The notes under the pieces are model-generated. The model did no database searches and had not been told where the DNA came from. It saw only the letters and a list, made by a program, of their open reading frames with translations. Made by a program: the position numbers and the translations under genes. From assembly GCF_034190915.1 (NCBI RefSeq), contig NW_026947547.1:887001-951000 (forward strand): a stretch of DNA of 64,000 nt, read 5' to 3'. Each line of letters opens with the position of its first letter. The first letter of the stretch is position 1. The stretch is from Cavia porcellus. Taxonomy: Eukaryota; Chordata; Mammalia; Rodentia; Caviidae. Positions 46,446-59,759 of this stretch are shown one piece after another.

Positions 46446-49400
46446 GTGAGAATTTGGGTTAGCGTTAGGGTGAGAAACAGAGTCAGTTTTAGGGTTAGGG
46501 CTAGCGTTAGAGTTAGGGTTAGGTTTAGGTTTAGGGTTAGGGTTGAGTTAGGTTTAGATTTAGAGTTAGGGTTAGGGTTAGGGTTTGGGCTAGGATTAAT
46601 ATTATTGGGTTATGGTTATGGTTAGGTTTAGGGTTACATTTGGCTTATGGTTAGGTTTAGGGTTAGGGTTGTGTTAGTATTAGGGATAGGGTTAGTGTTA
46701 GGGTTTGGTTAGGGTTAGGGTTAGGGTTAGGCTTAGCGTAAGGGTTAGGGTTAGGGTTAGTGTTGGGTTATGGTTAGAGTTTAGGATTAGGGTTAGGGTT
46801 TAGGGTTGGTTTAGGGTTAGGCTTAGGGTTAGGGTTTGGTTTAGTGTTGGTTAGGGTTCGTTAGGGTTAGGGTTATGGTTAGGCTTACAGTTAGGTTTAG
46901 ATTAGGGTTCGGGTTAGGCTTAGGGTTAGGGTTATGGTTGGGATTAGAGTTAATGTTGGTTCAGGTTAGGGTTAGAGTTAGGTTTAGGGTCATCATTAGG
47001 TTTAGGTGTTAGTGTTAGGGTTAGTGTTTGGGTTAGGGTTAGGTATAGGGTAGGGTTCGGTTTCGGGTTAGGGTTAGGTTTAGGGTTGGGTTACGTTTTG
47101 AATTAAGGTTGGGTTAGGTTTAGGGTTAGGGTTAGCGTTAAGGTTTGTGTTAACGTTTGCGTTAGGGTTAGATTAGGGTTAGGCTTAGAGTTAGGATAAG
47201 GGTTACATTTAGTTAGTGTTGGATTAGGTGTAAGTTTAGAGTTAGTGTTACGGTTATGGTTAGGGTTATTTTAAGGTTAGGGTTAGAGTTGTGGTTAGGC
47301 TTTGGGTGGGGATAAGGGTTAGGGTTAGGGTTAGGGCTAGGGCTAGGGTTAGGGTTAGGCTTAGGGTTTGATGGTTATGGTTAGTGTTGGAGGTTTAGGG
47401 TAATATTTAGGGTTAGGGCTCAGGTTACGTGTAGCTTTCAGTTTAGGGTTAGGGTTAGGTTAGGTTTAGGTTAGGGTTAGGGTAGGGTTAGGATTAGTGT
47501 TGGGTTAGAGTTAGGGTTAGGGTTAGGGTTAGCCTTGGGTTTGGTGTTAGGGTGAAGGTGAGGGTTAGGTTAGGGTTAGGATTGAGTTAGAGTTAGGGTG
47601 ATAATTTGGGTTAGCGTTAGAGTGAGAATCAGAGTCAGTTTTCGTGTTAGGGCTAGCGTTAGAGTTAGGGTTTGGTTTAGGTTTAGGGTTAGGGTTGTGT
47701 TAGGGTTAGATTTAGAGTTAGGGTTAGGGTTAGGGTTTGGGCTGGTATTAATATTATTGGGTTATGGTTATGGTTAGGTTTAGGGTTACGTTTGGCTTAG
47801 GGTTAGGTTTAGGGTTAGGGTTGTGTTAGTATTAGGGATAGGGTTAGTGTTAGTGTTTGGTTAGGGTTAGGGTTATGGTTAGGGTTAGGATTAGCGTTGG
47901 GTTAGGGTTAGGGTCAGCATTAGGGTTAGTGTTAGGGTTAGGGTTAGGGGTTAGAGTTAGTGTTAGGGTTAGGGTTGAGTTAGGGTTAACCTTAGAGTTA
48001 GGGTTAGGTTTAGTGATGGTTAGGGTTGGTTAGGGTTACGGTTAGCATTACGCTTAGGGTTAGGGTAAGGCTTAGGGTTAGGGTTAGGGTTTGGGTTAGT
48101 GTTATTGTTAGGGTTGGTTTAGGTTAAGTGTTATGGTTAGGGTTAGGGTTCGAGTTAGGGTTACGATTAGGGGTTAGGGTTAGGGTTAAGGTTAGGGTTT
48201 GCTTAGGGATAGGGTTAGGGTCATGGTTAGCGTTAGGCTTAGAGCTAGGGTTAGGATTAGAGATAGGATTAGGTTTAGTGTTACTGTTAGGGTTAGGGTT
48301 GGGTTAGGTTTTATTGTTTGGGTTAGGGTTAGGGTTAGGCTTTGGGTTAGGGTCATGGTTAGGATTAGGGTTAGCGTTGGGTTAGGGTTAGGGTCAGGGT
48401 TAAGGTTAGTGTTAGGGTTAGGGTACTCTTATCATTAGGGTTATGGTTATGGTTAGGGTTAGGGTTCGTGTTGGGTTAGGTTTAGGGTTAGGGTTAGGGT
48501 TGGGTTAGGGTTGCTGTTGGGGTTGTGGTTCAGGTTGGGGTTGGGGTTGGGTTTGGGTTTAAGGATAGGGTTAGGTTTAGGGTTAGGTTTAGTGTAGGGT
48601 TAGGGTTAGGGATAGGGTTAGGGTTGGGTTAGTGTTAGGGTTAGGGATAGGTTTTGAGTTGGGTTAGGTTAGGGTTTGCGGTTGTGTTTCGGTTTGGGGT
48701 TGGCGTTGGGATTTGGGTTAGGGTAAGTGCTAGGGTTAGGGCTAGGGTTAGGGTTAGGTTTGGTTAGGGTTGGTTAGGCTTAGTGTTAGGGTTAGGGTTA
48801 GCATTAGGCTTAAGGTTAGGGTAAGGCTTAGGGTTAGAGTTACGGTTAGGGTTAGGGTTAGCCTTGGGGGTGGTGTTAGGGTGAGGGTGAGGGTTAGGTT
48901 AGGGTTAGGATTGAGTTAGAGTTAGGGTGAGAATTTGGGTTAGCGTTAGGGTGAGAAACAGAGTCAGTTTTAGGGTTAGGGCTAGTGTTAGTGTTAGGGT
49001 TAGGTTTAGGTTTAGGGTTATGGTTGAGTTAGGTTTAGATTTAGAGTTAGGGTTAGGGTTAGGGTTTGGGCTAGGATTAATATTATTGGGTTATGGTTAT
49101 GGTTAGGTTTAGGGTTACATTTGGCTTAGGGTTAGGTTTAGGGTTAGGGTTGTGTTAGTATTAGGGATAGGGTTAGTGTTAGGGTTTGGTTAGGGTTAAG
49201 GTTAGGGTTAGGCTTAGCGTAAGGGTTAGGGTTAGGGTTAGTGTTGGGTTATGGTTAGAGTTTAGGTTTAGGGTTAGGGTTTTGGGTTGGTTTAGGGTTA
49301 GGCTTAGGGTTAGGGTTTGGTTTAGTGTTGGTTAGGGTTCGTTAGGGTTAGGGTTATGGTTAGGCTTACAGTTAGGTTTAGATTAGGGTTCGGGTTAGGC

Positions 49401-50950
49401 TTAGGGTTAGGGTTTGGTTTAGTGTTGGTTAGGGTTCGTTAGGGATAGGGTTATGGTTAGGCTTACAGTTAGGTTTAGATTAGGGTTCGGGTTAGGGTTA
49501 GGGTTAGGGATACGGTTGGGATTAGAGTTAAGGTTGGTTCGGGTTATGGTTAGGGTTAGGTTTATGGTCATCATTATGTTTAGGTGTTAGGGTTAGGGTT
49601 AGTGTTTGGGTCAGGGTTAGGGTTAGGGTTGGGTTCGGTTTTGGGTTAGGGTTAGGTTTAGGGTTGGGTTAGGTTTAGAATTAAGGTTGGGTTAGGGTTA
49701 GGGTTAGGGTTAGCGTTAAGATTAGGGTTAACTTTTGGGTTAGGGTTAGATTAGTGTTAGGCTTAGAGTTAGGGTTAGGGTTACGTTTAGTGTTGGATTA
49801 GGTGTAAGTTTAGAGTTAGGGTTAGGGTTAGTGTTAGGGTTAGGGTTAGGTGTTAGGTTTAGAGTTAGGGTTAGGGTTGGGTTAGGGTTAGGGTTAGGCT
49901 TAGGGTTAGGGTTAGGTTTAGTGTTGGTTAGGGTTCGTTAGGGATAGGGTTATGGTGAGGCTTACAGTTAGGTTTAGATTAGGGTTCAGGTTAGGCTTAG
50001 GGTTAGGGTTATGGTTGGGATTAGAGTTAATGTTGGTTCAGGTTAGGGTTAGAGTTAGGTTTAGGGTCATCATTAGGTTTAGGTGTTAGGGTTAGGGTTA
50101 GTGTTTGGGTTAGGGTTAGGTATAGGGTAGGGTTCGGTTTCGGGTTAGGGTTAGGTTTAGGGTTGGGTTAGGTTTTGAATTAAGGTTGGGTTAGGGTTAG
50201 GGTTAGGGTTAGCGTTAAGGTTTGTGTTAACGTTTCCGTTAGGGTTAGATTAGGGTTAGGCTTAGAGTTAGGATAAGGGTTACATTTAGTTAGTGTTGGA
50301 TTAGGTGTAAGTTTAGAGTTAGTGTTACGGTTATGGTTAGGGTTATTTTAAGGTTAGGGTTAGAGTTGTGGTTAGGCTTTGGGTGGGGATAAGGGTTAGG
50401 GTTAGGGTTAGGGCTAGGGTTAGGGTTAGGCTTAGGGTTTGATGGTTATGGTTAGTGTTGGAGGTTTAGGGTAATATTTAGGGTTAGGGCTCAGGTTACG
50501 TGTAGCTTTCGGTTTAGGGTTAGGGTTAGGTTAGGTTTACGTTTAGGGTTAGGGCTAGGGTTAGGATTAGTGTTGGGTTAGAGTTAGGGTTAGGGTTAGG
50601 GTTAGCCTTGGGTTTGGTGTTAGGGTGAAGGTGAGGGTTAGGTTAGGGTTAGGATTGAGTTAGAGTTAGGGTGATAATTTGGGTTCGCGTTAGGGTGAGA
50701 ATCAGAGTCAGTTTTCGGGTTAGGGCTAGCGTTAGAGTTAGGGTTAGGTTTAGGTTTAGGGTTAGGGTTGTGTTAGGGTTAGATTTAGAGTTAGGGTTAG
50801 GGTTAGGGTTTGGGCTGGTATTAATATTATTGGGTTATGGTTATGGTTAGGTTTAGGGTTACGTTTGGCTTAGGGTTAGGTTTAGGGTTAGGGTTGTGTT
50901 AGTATTAGGGATAGGGTTAGTGTTAGGGTTTGGTTAGGGTTAGGGTTATG
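42050..50950 (+). repeat. Overlapping duplication with a 5547 bp offset
   Basis: About 42,050-45,400 recurs at about 47,597-50,950 with an exact 5547 offset at several landmarks (42652/48199, 42877/48424, 45944/51491). Diagnostic shared words include TTAGAGTGAGAATCAGAG with TTTTCGTG (42,071 and 47,618), GGTTTTGAGTTGGG (43,105 and 48,652) and GGTTATGGTTGAG. Similarity continues with more differences to about 51.5 kb. Confidence 0.75.
45719..46920 (+). repeat. Copy of 38.26-39.47 kb at a 7460 bp offset
   Basis: The spacing of TACTCTTATC (38484 to 45944) and of ATTAATATTATT (39135 to 46595) is exactly 7460. The sequence from about 38,980 to 39,300 matches 46,440-46,760 almost base for base, including GAGAATTTGGG, GAGAAACAGAGTCAG and GGATTAGGGTTAGGGTTTAG. 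After about 46,925 it joins a different module (GGTTATGGTTGGG in place of GGGTTTGG), marking a recombination breakpoint. Confidence 0.7.
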
Positions 50951-53900
50951 GTTAGGGTTAGGATTAGCGTAGGGTTAGGGTTAGGGTCAGCGTTAGGGTT
51001 AGTGTTAGGGTTAGGCTTAGGGGTTAGAGTTAGTGTTAGGTTTAGGGTTGAGTTAGGGTTAACCTTAGGGTTAGGGTTAGGTTTAGTGATGGTTAGGGTT
51101 GGTTAGGGTTACGGTTAGCATTAGGCTTAGGGTTAGGGTAAGGCTTAGGGTTAGGGTTACGGTTTGGGTTAGTGTTATGGTTAGGGTTGGTTCAGGGTAA
51201 GTGTTAGGGTTAGGGTTAGGGTTCGAGTTAGGGTTACGATTAGGGGTTAGGGTTAGTGTTAGGGTTTGCTTAGGGTTAGGGTTAGGGTCATGGTTAGCGT
51301 TAGGGTTAGAGCTAGGGTTAGGATTAGAGATCGGATTAGGTTTAGTGTTACTGTTAGGGTTAGGGTTGGGTTAGGTTTTTTTGTTTGGGTTAGGGTTAGG
51401 GTTAGGCTTTGGGTTAGGGTCATGGTTAGGATTAGGGTTAGCGTTGGGTTAGGGTTAGGGTCAGGGTTAAGGTTAGTGTTAGGGTTAGGGTACTCTTATC
51501 ATTAGGGTTATGGTTATGGTTAGGGTTAGCGTTCGTGTTGGGTTAGGTTTAGGGTTAGGGTTAGCGTTGGGTTAGGGTTGCTGTTGGGGTTGTGGTTCAG
51601 GTTGGGGTTGGGGTTGGGTTTGGGTTTAAGGATAGGGTTAGGTTTAGGGTTAGGTTTAGTGTAGGGTTAGGATTAGGGATAGGGTTAGGGTTGTGTTAGT
51701 GTTAGGGTTAGGGATAGGTTTTGGGTTGGGTTAGGTTAGGGTTTGCGGTTGTGTTTCGGTTTGGGGTTGGCGTTGGGATTTGGGTTAGGGTAAGTGCTAG
51801 GGTTAGGGCTAGTGTTAGGGTTAGGTTTGGTTAGGGTTGGTTAGGCTTAGTGTTAGGGTTAGGGTTAGCATTAGGCTTAGGGTTAGGGTAAGGCTTAGGG
51901 TTAGAGTTACGGTTAGGGTTAGGGTTAGCCTTGGGGGTTGTGTTAGGGTGAGGGTGAGGGTTAGGTTAGGGTTAGGATTGAGTTAGAGTTAGGGTGAGAA
52001 TTTGGGTTAGCGTTAGGGTGAGAAACAGAGTCAGTTTTAGGGTTAGGGCTAGTGTTAGTGTTAGGGTTAGGTTTAGGTTTAGGGTTATGGTTGAGTTAGG
52101 TTTAGATTTAGAGTTAGGGTTAGGGTTAGGGTTTGGGCTAGGATTAATATTATTGGGTTATGGTTATGGTTAGGTTTAGGGTTACATTTGGCTTAGGGTT
52201 AGGTTTAGGGTTAGGGTTGTGTTAGTATTAGGGATAGGGTTAGTGTTAGGGTTTGGTTAGGGTTAGGGTTAGGGTTAGGCTTAGCGTAAGGGTTAGGGTT
52301 AGGGTTAGTGTTGGGTTATGGTTAGAGTTTAGGTTTAGGGTTAGGGTTTAGGGTTGGTTTAGGGTTAGGCTTAGGGTTAGGGTCAGGGTTAGGGTTAGGT
52401 TTAGTGTTGGGTTAGAGTTAGGGTCAGGCTTAGGGTTAGTGTTAGGGTTAGGGTTAGGGTTAGGGTTTAGGGTTAGTGTTAGGGTTAGGGTTGAGTTAGG
52501 GTTAACCTTAGGTTTAGGGTTAGGTTTAGTGATGGTTAGGGTTGGTTAGGGTTAGGGTTAGCATTAGGCTTAGGGTTAGGGTAAGGCTTAGGGTTAGGGT
52601 TACGGTTTGGGTTAGTGTTATGGTGAGGGTTGGTTTAGGGTAAGTGTTAGGGTTTGGGTTAGGGTTCGAGTTAGGGTTATGATTAGCAGTTAAGGTTAGG
52701 GCTAGGGTTTGCTTAGGGTTAGGGTTAGGGTCAGGGTTAGCGTTAGGCTTAGAGCTAGGTTTAGGATTAGAGATAGGATTAGGTTTAGTGTTACTGTTAG
52801 GGTTATGGTTGGGTTAGGTTTTATTGTTTGGGTTAGGGTTAGGGTTAGGCTTTGGGTTAGGGTCAGGTTGAGGATTAGGGTTAGCGTTGGGTTAGGGTTA
52901 TGGTCAGGGTTAGGGTTAGTGTTAGGGTTAGGGTACTCTTATCATTAGGGTTATGGTTATGGTTAGGGTTAGGGTTCGTGTTAGTTTAGGTTTAGGGTTA
53001 GGGTTAGGGTTGCTGTTGGGGTTGTGGTTCAGGTTGGGGTTGGTTTGGGTTTAAGTTTAGGGTTAGGTTTAGGGTTATGGTTAGGGTTAGGGTAGGGTTA
53101 GGGTTAGGGATAGCGTTAGGGTTGGGTTAGTGTTACGGTTAAGGATAGGTTTATGGTTAGGTTTCGGTTAGGGTTAGCCTTAGTGTTAGGGTTAGGTTTA
53201 GTGACGGTTAGGGTTGGTTAGTGGTACGCTTAAGGTTAGGGTTACGGTTACATTTAGGTTTAGGTTAGGGTTAGGGTTAGGTTGAGGTTTAGGTTTAGGT
53301 TTAGGTTTAGGGTTAGAGTTTGGGTTATGGTAGGAAACGAGTTAAGGTTGGGTTGGGTTAGGGATAGGGTTAAGTTTATGGTTAGCATTAGGTTTAGGTG
53401 TTAGGGTTAGTGTTAGGGTTTGGGTTATGGTTAGGTATAGGGTTGGGTTAGGTTTAGGGTTAGGGTTAGGCTTATCATAAGTGTTAGGGTTAGGTTTAAG
53501 TTGAGTTAGGGTGAGGGTTTATGGTTGGGTTTAGGGTTAGGGTTAGTGCTAGGGTTAGGGTTAGGTGTTAGGTTTAGAGTGAGGGTTAGGGTTGGGTTAG
53601 GGTTAGGCTTAGGCTTAGGGTTTGGTTTAGTGTTGGTTAGGGTTCTTTAGGGATAGGGTTAGTTTTATGGTTACAGTTAGGTTTAAATTAGGGTTCAGGT
53701 TAGGCTTAGGGTTAGGGTTATGGTTGGGATTAGAGTTAATGTTGGTTTGGGTTAGGGTTAGGGTTAGGATTACGGTCATCATTAGGTTTAGGTGTTAGGG
53801 TTAGGGTTAGTGTTTGGGTTATGGTTAGGTATAGGGTAGGGTTCGGTTTCGGGTTAGGGTTAGGTTTAGGGTTGAGTTAGGTTTTGAATTAAGGTTGGGT

Positions 53901-54112
53901 TAGGGTTAGGGTTAGGGTTAGCGTTAAGGTTTGTGTTAACGTTTGTGTTAGGGTTAGATTAGGGTTAGGCTTAGAGTTAGGATAAGCGTTACATTTAGTT
54001 AGTGTTGGATTAGGTGTAAGTTTAGAGTTAGTGTTACGGTTATGGTTAGGGTTATTTTAAGGTTAGGGTTAGAGTTGTGGTTAGGCTTTGGGTGGGGATA
54101 AGGGTTAGGGTT
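49870..54112 (+). repeat. First copy of a 9.9 kb spaced duplication
   Basis: It matches about 59,760-64,000. Offsets are 9890 at the left, 9896 at TACTCTTATC 51491/61387, 9909 at 52934/62843 and about 9891 at the right. Shared rare words include GATTAGCGTAGGG (50,965 and 60,855), GATTAGCAGTTAAGG (52,683 and 62,591), GGTCAGGTTGAGG (52,861 and 62,771) and a near-unique stretch at 52,370-52,460. The match runs to the window edge, so its true end lies outside. Confidence 0.8.
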
Positions 54113-54149
54113 AGGGTTAGGGCTAGGGTTAGGGTTAGGCTTAGGGTTT

Positions 54150-57100
54150 GATGGTTATGGTTAGTGTTGGAGGTTTAGGGTAATATTTAGGGTTAGGGCT
54201 CAGGTTACGTGTAGCTTTCGGTTTAGGGTTAGGGTTAGGTTAGGTTTAGGTTTAGGGTTAGGGCTAGGGTTAGGATTAGTGTTGGGTTAGAGTTAGGGTT
54301 AGGGTTAGGGTTAGCCTTGGGTTTGGTGTTAGGGTGAAGGTGAGGGTTAGGTTAGGGTTAGGATTGAGTTAGAGTTAGGGTGATAATTTGGGTTCGCGTT
54401 AGGGTGAGAATCAGAGTCAGTTTTCGGGTTAGGGCTAGCGTTAGAGTTAGGGTTAGGTTTAGGTTTAGGGTTAGGGTTGTGTTAGGGTTAGATTTAGAGT
54501 TAGGGTTAGGGTTAGGGTTTGGGCTGGTATTAATATTATTGGGTTATGGTTATGGTTAGGTTTAGGGTTACGTTTGGCTTAGGGTTAGGTTTAGGGTTAG
54601 GGTTGTGTTAGTATTAGGGATAGGGTTAGTGTTAGTGTTTGGTTAGGGTTAGGGTTATGGTTAGGGTTAGGATTAGCGTTGGGTTAGGGTTAGGGTCAGC
54701 ATTAGGGTTAGTGTTAGGGTTAGGGTTAGGGGTTAGAGTTAGTGTTAGGGTTAGGGTTGAGTTAGGGTTAACCTTAGGGTTAGGGTTAGGTTTAGTGATG
54801 GTTAGGGTTGGTTAGGGTTACGGTTAACATTAGGCTTAGGGTTAGGGTTACGGTTTGGGTTAGTGTTATGGTTAATGTTGGTTTAGGGTAAGTGTTAGGG
54901 TTAGGGTTAGGGTTCGAGTTAGGGTTACGATTAGGGGTTAGGGTTAGGGTTAGGGTTAGGGTTTGCTTAGGGTTAGGGTTAGGGTCATGGTTAGCGTTAG
55001 GCTTAGAGCTAGGGTTAGGATTAGAGATAGGATTAGGTTTAGTGTTACTGTTAGGGTTAGGGTTGGGTTAGGTTTTATTGTTTGGGTTAGGGTTAGGGTT
55101 AGGCTTTGGGTTAGTGTCATGGTTAGGATTAGGGTTAGCGTTGGGTTAGGGTTAGGGTCAGGGTTAAGGTTAGTGTTAGGGTTAGGGTACTCTTATCATT
55201 AGGGTTATGGTTATGGTTAGGGTTAGGGTTCGTGTTGGGTTAGGTTTAGGGTTAGGGTTAGGGTTGGGTTAGGGTTGCTGTTGGGGTTGTGGTTCAGGTT
55301 GGGGTTGGGGTTGGGTTTGGGTTTAAGGATAGGGTTAGGTTTAGGGTTATGGTTAGGTTTAGGGTAGGGTTAGGGTTAGGGATAGGGTTAGGGTTGGGTT
55401 AGTGTTACGGTTAGGGATAGGTTTAGGGTTAGGATTCGGTTAGGGTTAGCCTTAGTGTTAGGGTTAGGTTTAGTGATGGTTAGGGTTGGTTAGTGGTAGG
55501 CTTAATGTTATGGTTACGGTTACAATTAGGTTTAGGTTAAGGTTAGGGTAGGTTGAGGTTTAGGTTTAGGTTTAGGTTTAGGTTTAGGGTTAGAGTTTGG
55601 GTTAGTGTAGGAAACGAGTTAAGGTTGGGTTGGGTTAGGGATAGGGTTAAGTTTATGGTTAGCATTAGGTTTAGGTGTTAGGGTTAGTGTTAGGGTTTAG
55701 GTTAGGGTTAGGTATAGGGTTGGGTTAGGTTTAGGGTTAGGGTTAGGCTTAGCATAAAGGTTAGGGTTAGGTTTAAGGTTAGAGTTAGGGTGAGGGTTTA
55801 GGGTTGGGTTTAGGTTTAGGGTTAGTGTTAGGGTTAGGGTTAGGTGTTAGGTTTAGAGTTAGGGTTAGGGTTGCGTTAGGGTTAGGCTTAGGCTTAGGGT
55901 TTGGTTTAGTGTTGGTTAGGGTTCCTTAGGGATAGGGTTAGTGTTATGGTTACAGTTAGGTTTAAATTAGGGTTCAGGTTAGGCTTAGGGTTAGGGTTAT
56001 GGTTGGGATTAGAGTTAAGGTTGGTTTGGGTTAGAGTTAGGGTTAGGTTTACGGTCATCATTAGGTTTAGGTGTTAGGTGTAGGGTTAGTGTTTGGGTTA
56101 GGGTTAGGTATAGGGTAGATTTCGGTTTTGGGGTAGGGTTAGGTATAGGGTTGGGTTAGGTTTTGAATTAAGGTTGGGTTAGGGTTAGGGTTAGGGTTAG
56201 CGTTAAGGTTAGGGTTAACGTTTGGGTTAGGGTTAGATTAGGGTTAGGATTAGAGTTAGGATAAGGGTTACATTTAGTGTTGGATTAGGTGTAAGTTCAG
56301 AGTTAGTGTTACGGTTATGGTTAGGGTTATTTTAAAGTTAGGGTTAGAGTTGTGGTTAGGCTTTGGGTGGGGGTAAGGGTTAGGGTTAGGGTTAGGGTTA
56401 GGGCTAGGGTTAGGGTTAGGCTTAGGGTTTGAGGATTAGTGTTAGTGTTGGAGGATTAGGGTAAAATTTAGGGTTAGGGCTCAGGTTAGGTGTAGCGTTC
56501 GGTTTAGGGTTAGGGTTAGGTTAGGTTTAGGTTTAGGGTTAGGGCTAGGGTTAGGATGAGTGTTGGGTTAGAGTTAGGTTTAGGGTTAGGGTTAGCCTTG
56601 TGGGTGGTGTTAGGGTGAGGGTGAGGGTTAGGTTAGGGTTAGGATTTAGTTAGAGTTAGGGTGAGAATTTGGGTTAGCATTAGGGTGAGAATCAGAGTCA
56701 GTTTTAGGGTTAGGGCTAGCGTTAGAGTTATGGTTAGGTTTAGGTTTAGGGTTGGGTTGAGTTAGGTTTAGATTTAGAGTTAGGGTTATGGTTAGGGTTT
56801 GGGCTAGGATTAATATTATTGGGTTATGGTTATGGTTAGGTTTAGGGTTACATTTGGCTTAGGGTTAGGTTTAGGGTTAGGGTTGTGTTAGTATTAGGGA
56901 TAGGGTTAGTGTTAGGGTTTGGTTAGGGTTAGGGTTAGGGTTAGGCTTAGCGTAAGGGTTAGGGTTAGGGCTAGTGTTGGGTTATAGTTAGAGTTTAGGT
57001 TTAGGGTTAGTGTTTAGGGTTGGTTTAGGGTTAGGCTTAGGGTTAGGGTTTGGTTTAGTGTTGGTTAGGGTTCGTTAGGGATAGGGTTTTGGTTAGGCTT

Positions 57101-59755
57101 ACAGTTAGGTTTAGATTAGGGTTCGGGTTAGGCTTAGGGTTAGGGTTTGGTTTAGTGTTGGTTAGGGTTCGTTAGGGATAGGGTTATGGTTAGGCTTACA
57201 GTTAGGTTTAGATTAGGGTTCGGGTTAGGGTTAGGGTTAGGGATACGGTTGGGATTAGAGTTAAGGTTGGTTCGGGTTATGGTTAGGGTTAGGTTTATGG
57301 TCATCATTATGTTTAGGTGTTAGGGTTAGGGTCAGTGTTTGGGTCAGGGTTAGGGTTAGGGTTGGGTTCGGTTTCGGGTTAGGGTTAGGTTTAGGGTTGG
57401 GTTAGGTTTAGAATTAAGGTTGGGTTAGGGTTAGGGTTAGCGTTAAGGTTAGGGTTAACTTTTGTGTTAGGGTTAGATTAGTGTTAGGCTTAGAGTTAGG
57501 GTTAGGGTTACGTTTAGTGTTGGATTAGGTGTAAGTTTAGAGTTAGGGTTAGGGTTAGTGTTAGGGCTAGGTTTAGGTGTTAGTTTTAGAGTTAGGGTTA
57601 GGGTTGGGTTAGGTTTAGTGTTGGTTAGGGTTCGTTAGGTATAGGGTTATTGTTAGGCTAACAGTTAGGTTTACATTAGGGTTCAGGTTAGGCTTAGGGT
57701 TAGGGTTATGGTTGGGATTAGAGTTAATGTTGGTTCAGGTTAGGGTTAGAGTTAGGTTTATGGTCATCATTAGGTTTAGGTGTTAGGGTTAGGGTTAGTG
57801 TTTGGGTTAGGGTTAGGTATAGTGTTGGGTTCGGTTTTGGGTTGTGTTAGGTTTAGGGTTGGGTTAGGTTTAGAATTAAGGTTGCGTTTGGGTTAGGGTT
57901 AGGGATAGCGTTAAGGTTATGGTTAACGTTTGGGTTAGGGTTAGATAGGGTTAGGCTTAGAGTAATGGTTAGGGTTACGTTTAGTGTTGGATTAGGTGTA
58001 AGTTTAGAGTTAGTGTTATGGTTATGGTTATGGTTAGGGTTAGGGTTAGTGTTGGAGGTTTAGGGTAAAATTTAGGGTTAGGGCTCAGGTTAGGTGTAGT
58101 GTTCGGTTTAGTGTTAGTGTTAGGTTAGGTTTAGGTTTAGGGTTAGGGCTAGCGTTAGGATTAGTGTTGGGTTAGAGTTAGGGTTAGGGTTAGCCTTGGG
58201 GTTAGTGTTAGGTAAGGGTGAGGGTTAAGTTAGGATTAGGATTGGGTTAGAGTTAGTGTGAGAATTAGGGTTAGGGTTAGCGTGAGAATCAGGGTCAGGT
58301 TCAGGGTTAGGGCTAGCCGTAGAGTTAGGGTTAGGTTTAGGTTTAGGGTTAGGGTTGTGTTATGGTTAGGTTTAGAGTTAGGGTTAGGGTTAGGGTTCGG
58401 GCTAGGATTAATATTATTGGGTTATGGTTATGGTTAGTGTTAGGGTTACGTTTGGCTTAAGGTTAGGTTTAGGGTTAGGGTTGTGTTAGTATTAGGGATG
58501 GGGTTAGTGTTAGGTTTTGGTTAGGGTTAGGGTTATGGTTAGGGTTAGGGTTAGCGTTGGGTTAGGGTTAGGGTCAGGGTTAGGGTTAGTGGCAGGGTTA
58601 GGGTTAGTGTTAGGGTTAGGGTTAGGGGTTAGGGTTAGTGTTAGGGTTAGGGTTGAGTTACGGTTAACCTTAGGTTTAGGGTTAGGTTTAGTGATGGTTA
58701 GGGTTGGTTAGGGTTAGGTTTAGCATTAGGCTTAGGGTTAGGGTAAGGCTTAGGGTTAGGGTTACGGTTTGGGTTAGTGTTATGGTTAGGGTTGGTTTAC
58801 GGTAAGTGTTAGGGTTTGGGTTAGGATTCGAGTTAGGGTTATGATTAGGAGTTAGGGTTAGGGTTAGGGTTAGGGTTAGGGTTTGCTTAGGGTTAGGGTT
58901 AGGGTCAGGGTTAGCGTTAGGCTTAGAGCTAGGGTTAGGATTAGAGATAGGATTAGGTTTAGTGTTACTGTTAGGGTTAGGGTTGGGTTAGGTTTTATTG
59001 TTTGGGTTAGGGTTAGGGTCAGGCTTTGGGTTAGGGTCAGGTTTAGGATTAGGGTTAGCGTTGGGTTAGGGTTAGGGTCAGGGTTAGGGTTAGTTTTAGG
59101 GTTCGGGTACTCTTATCATTAGGGTTATGGTTATGGTTATGGTTAGGGTTCGTGTTAGTTTAGTTTTAGGGTTAGGGTTAGGGTTGCTGTTGGGGTTGTG
59201 GTTCAGGTTGGGGTTGGGGTTGGGTTTGGGTTTAAGTTTAGGGTTAGGTTTAGGGTTATGGTTAGGGTTAGGGTAGGGTTAGGGTTAGGGATAGCGTTAG
59301 GGTTGGGTTCGTGTTAGGATTAGGGATAGGTTTAGGGTTAGGGTTCGGTTAGGGTTAGCCTTAGTGTTAGGGCTAGGTTTAGTGATGGTTAGGGTTGGTT
59401 AGTGGTAGGCTTAAGGTTAGGGTTATGGTTACATTTAGGTTTAGGTTAGGGTTAGGGTTAGGTCGAGGTTTAGGTTTAGGTTTAGGTTTAGGGTTAGAGT
59501 TTGGGTTAGGGTAGGAAACGAGTTAAGGTTGGGTTGGGTTAGGGATAGGGTTAATTTTATGGTTAGCATTAGGTTTAGGTGTTAGGGTTAGTGTTAGGGT
59601 TTGGGTTAGGGTTAGGTATAGGGTTGGGTTAGGTTTAGGGTTAGGGTTAGGCTTAGCATAAGGGTTAGGGTTAGGTTTAAGGTGAGTTATGGTGAGGGTT
59701 TAGGGTTGGGTTTAGGGTTAGGGTTAGTGTTAGGGTTAGGGTTAGGTGTTAGGGT
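54150..59755 (+). repeat. Right copy of the 24-25 kb spaced duplication
   Basis: It is colinear with 29,150-35,755 apart from the 967 bp difference. The left edge is uncertain, because at 54,167-54,500 it carries the GTAATATTTAGG subtype while the left copy has GTAAAATTTAGG, so that part may have been converted. The right edge near 59,755 is sharp: sequence switches from the 35.7 kb type to the 49.87 kb type within a few tens of bases. Confidence 0.72.
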
Positions 59756-59759
59756 TAGA

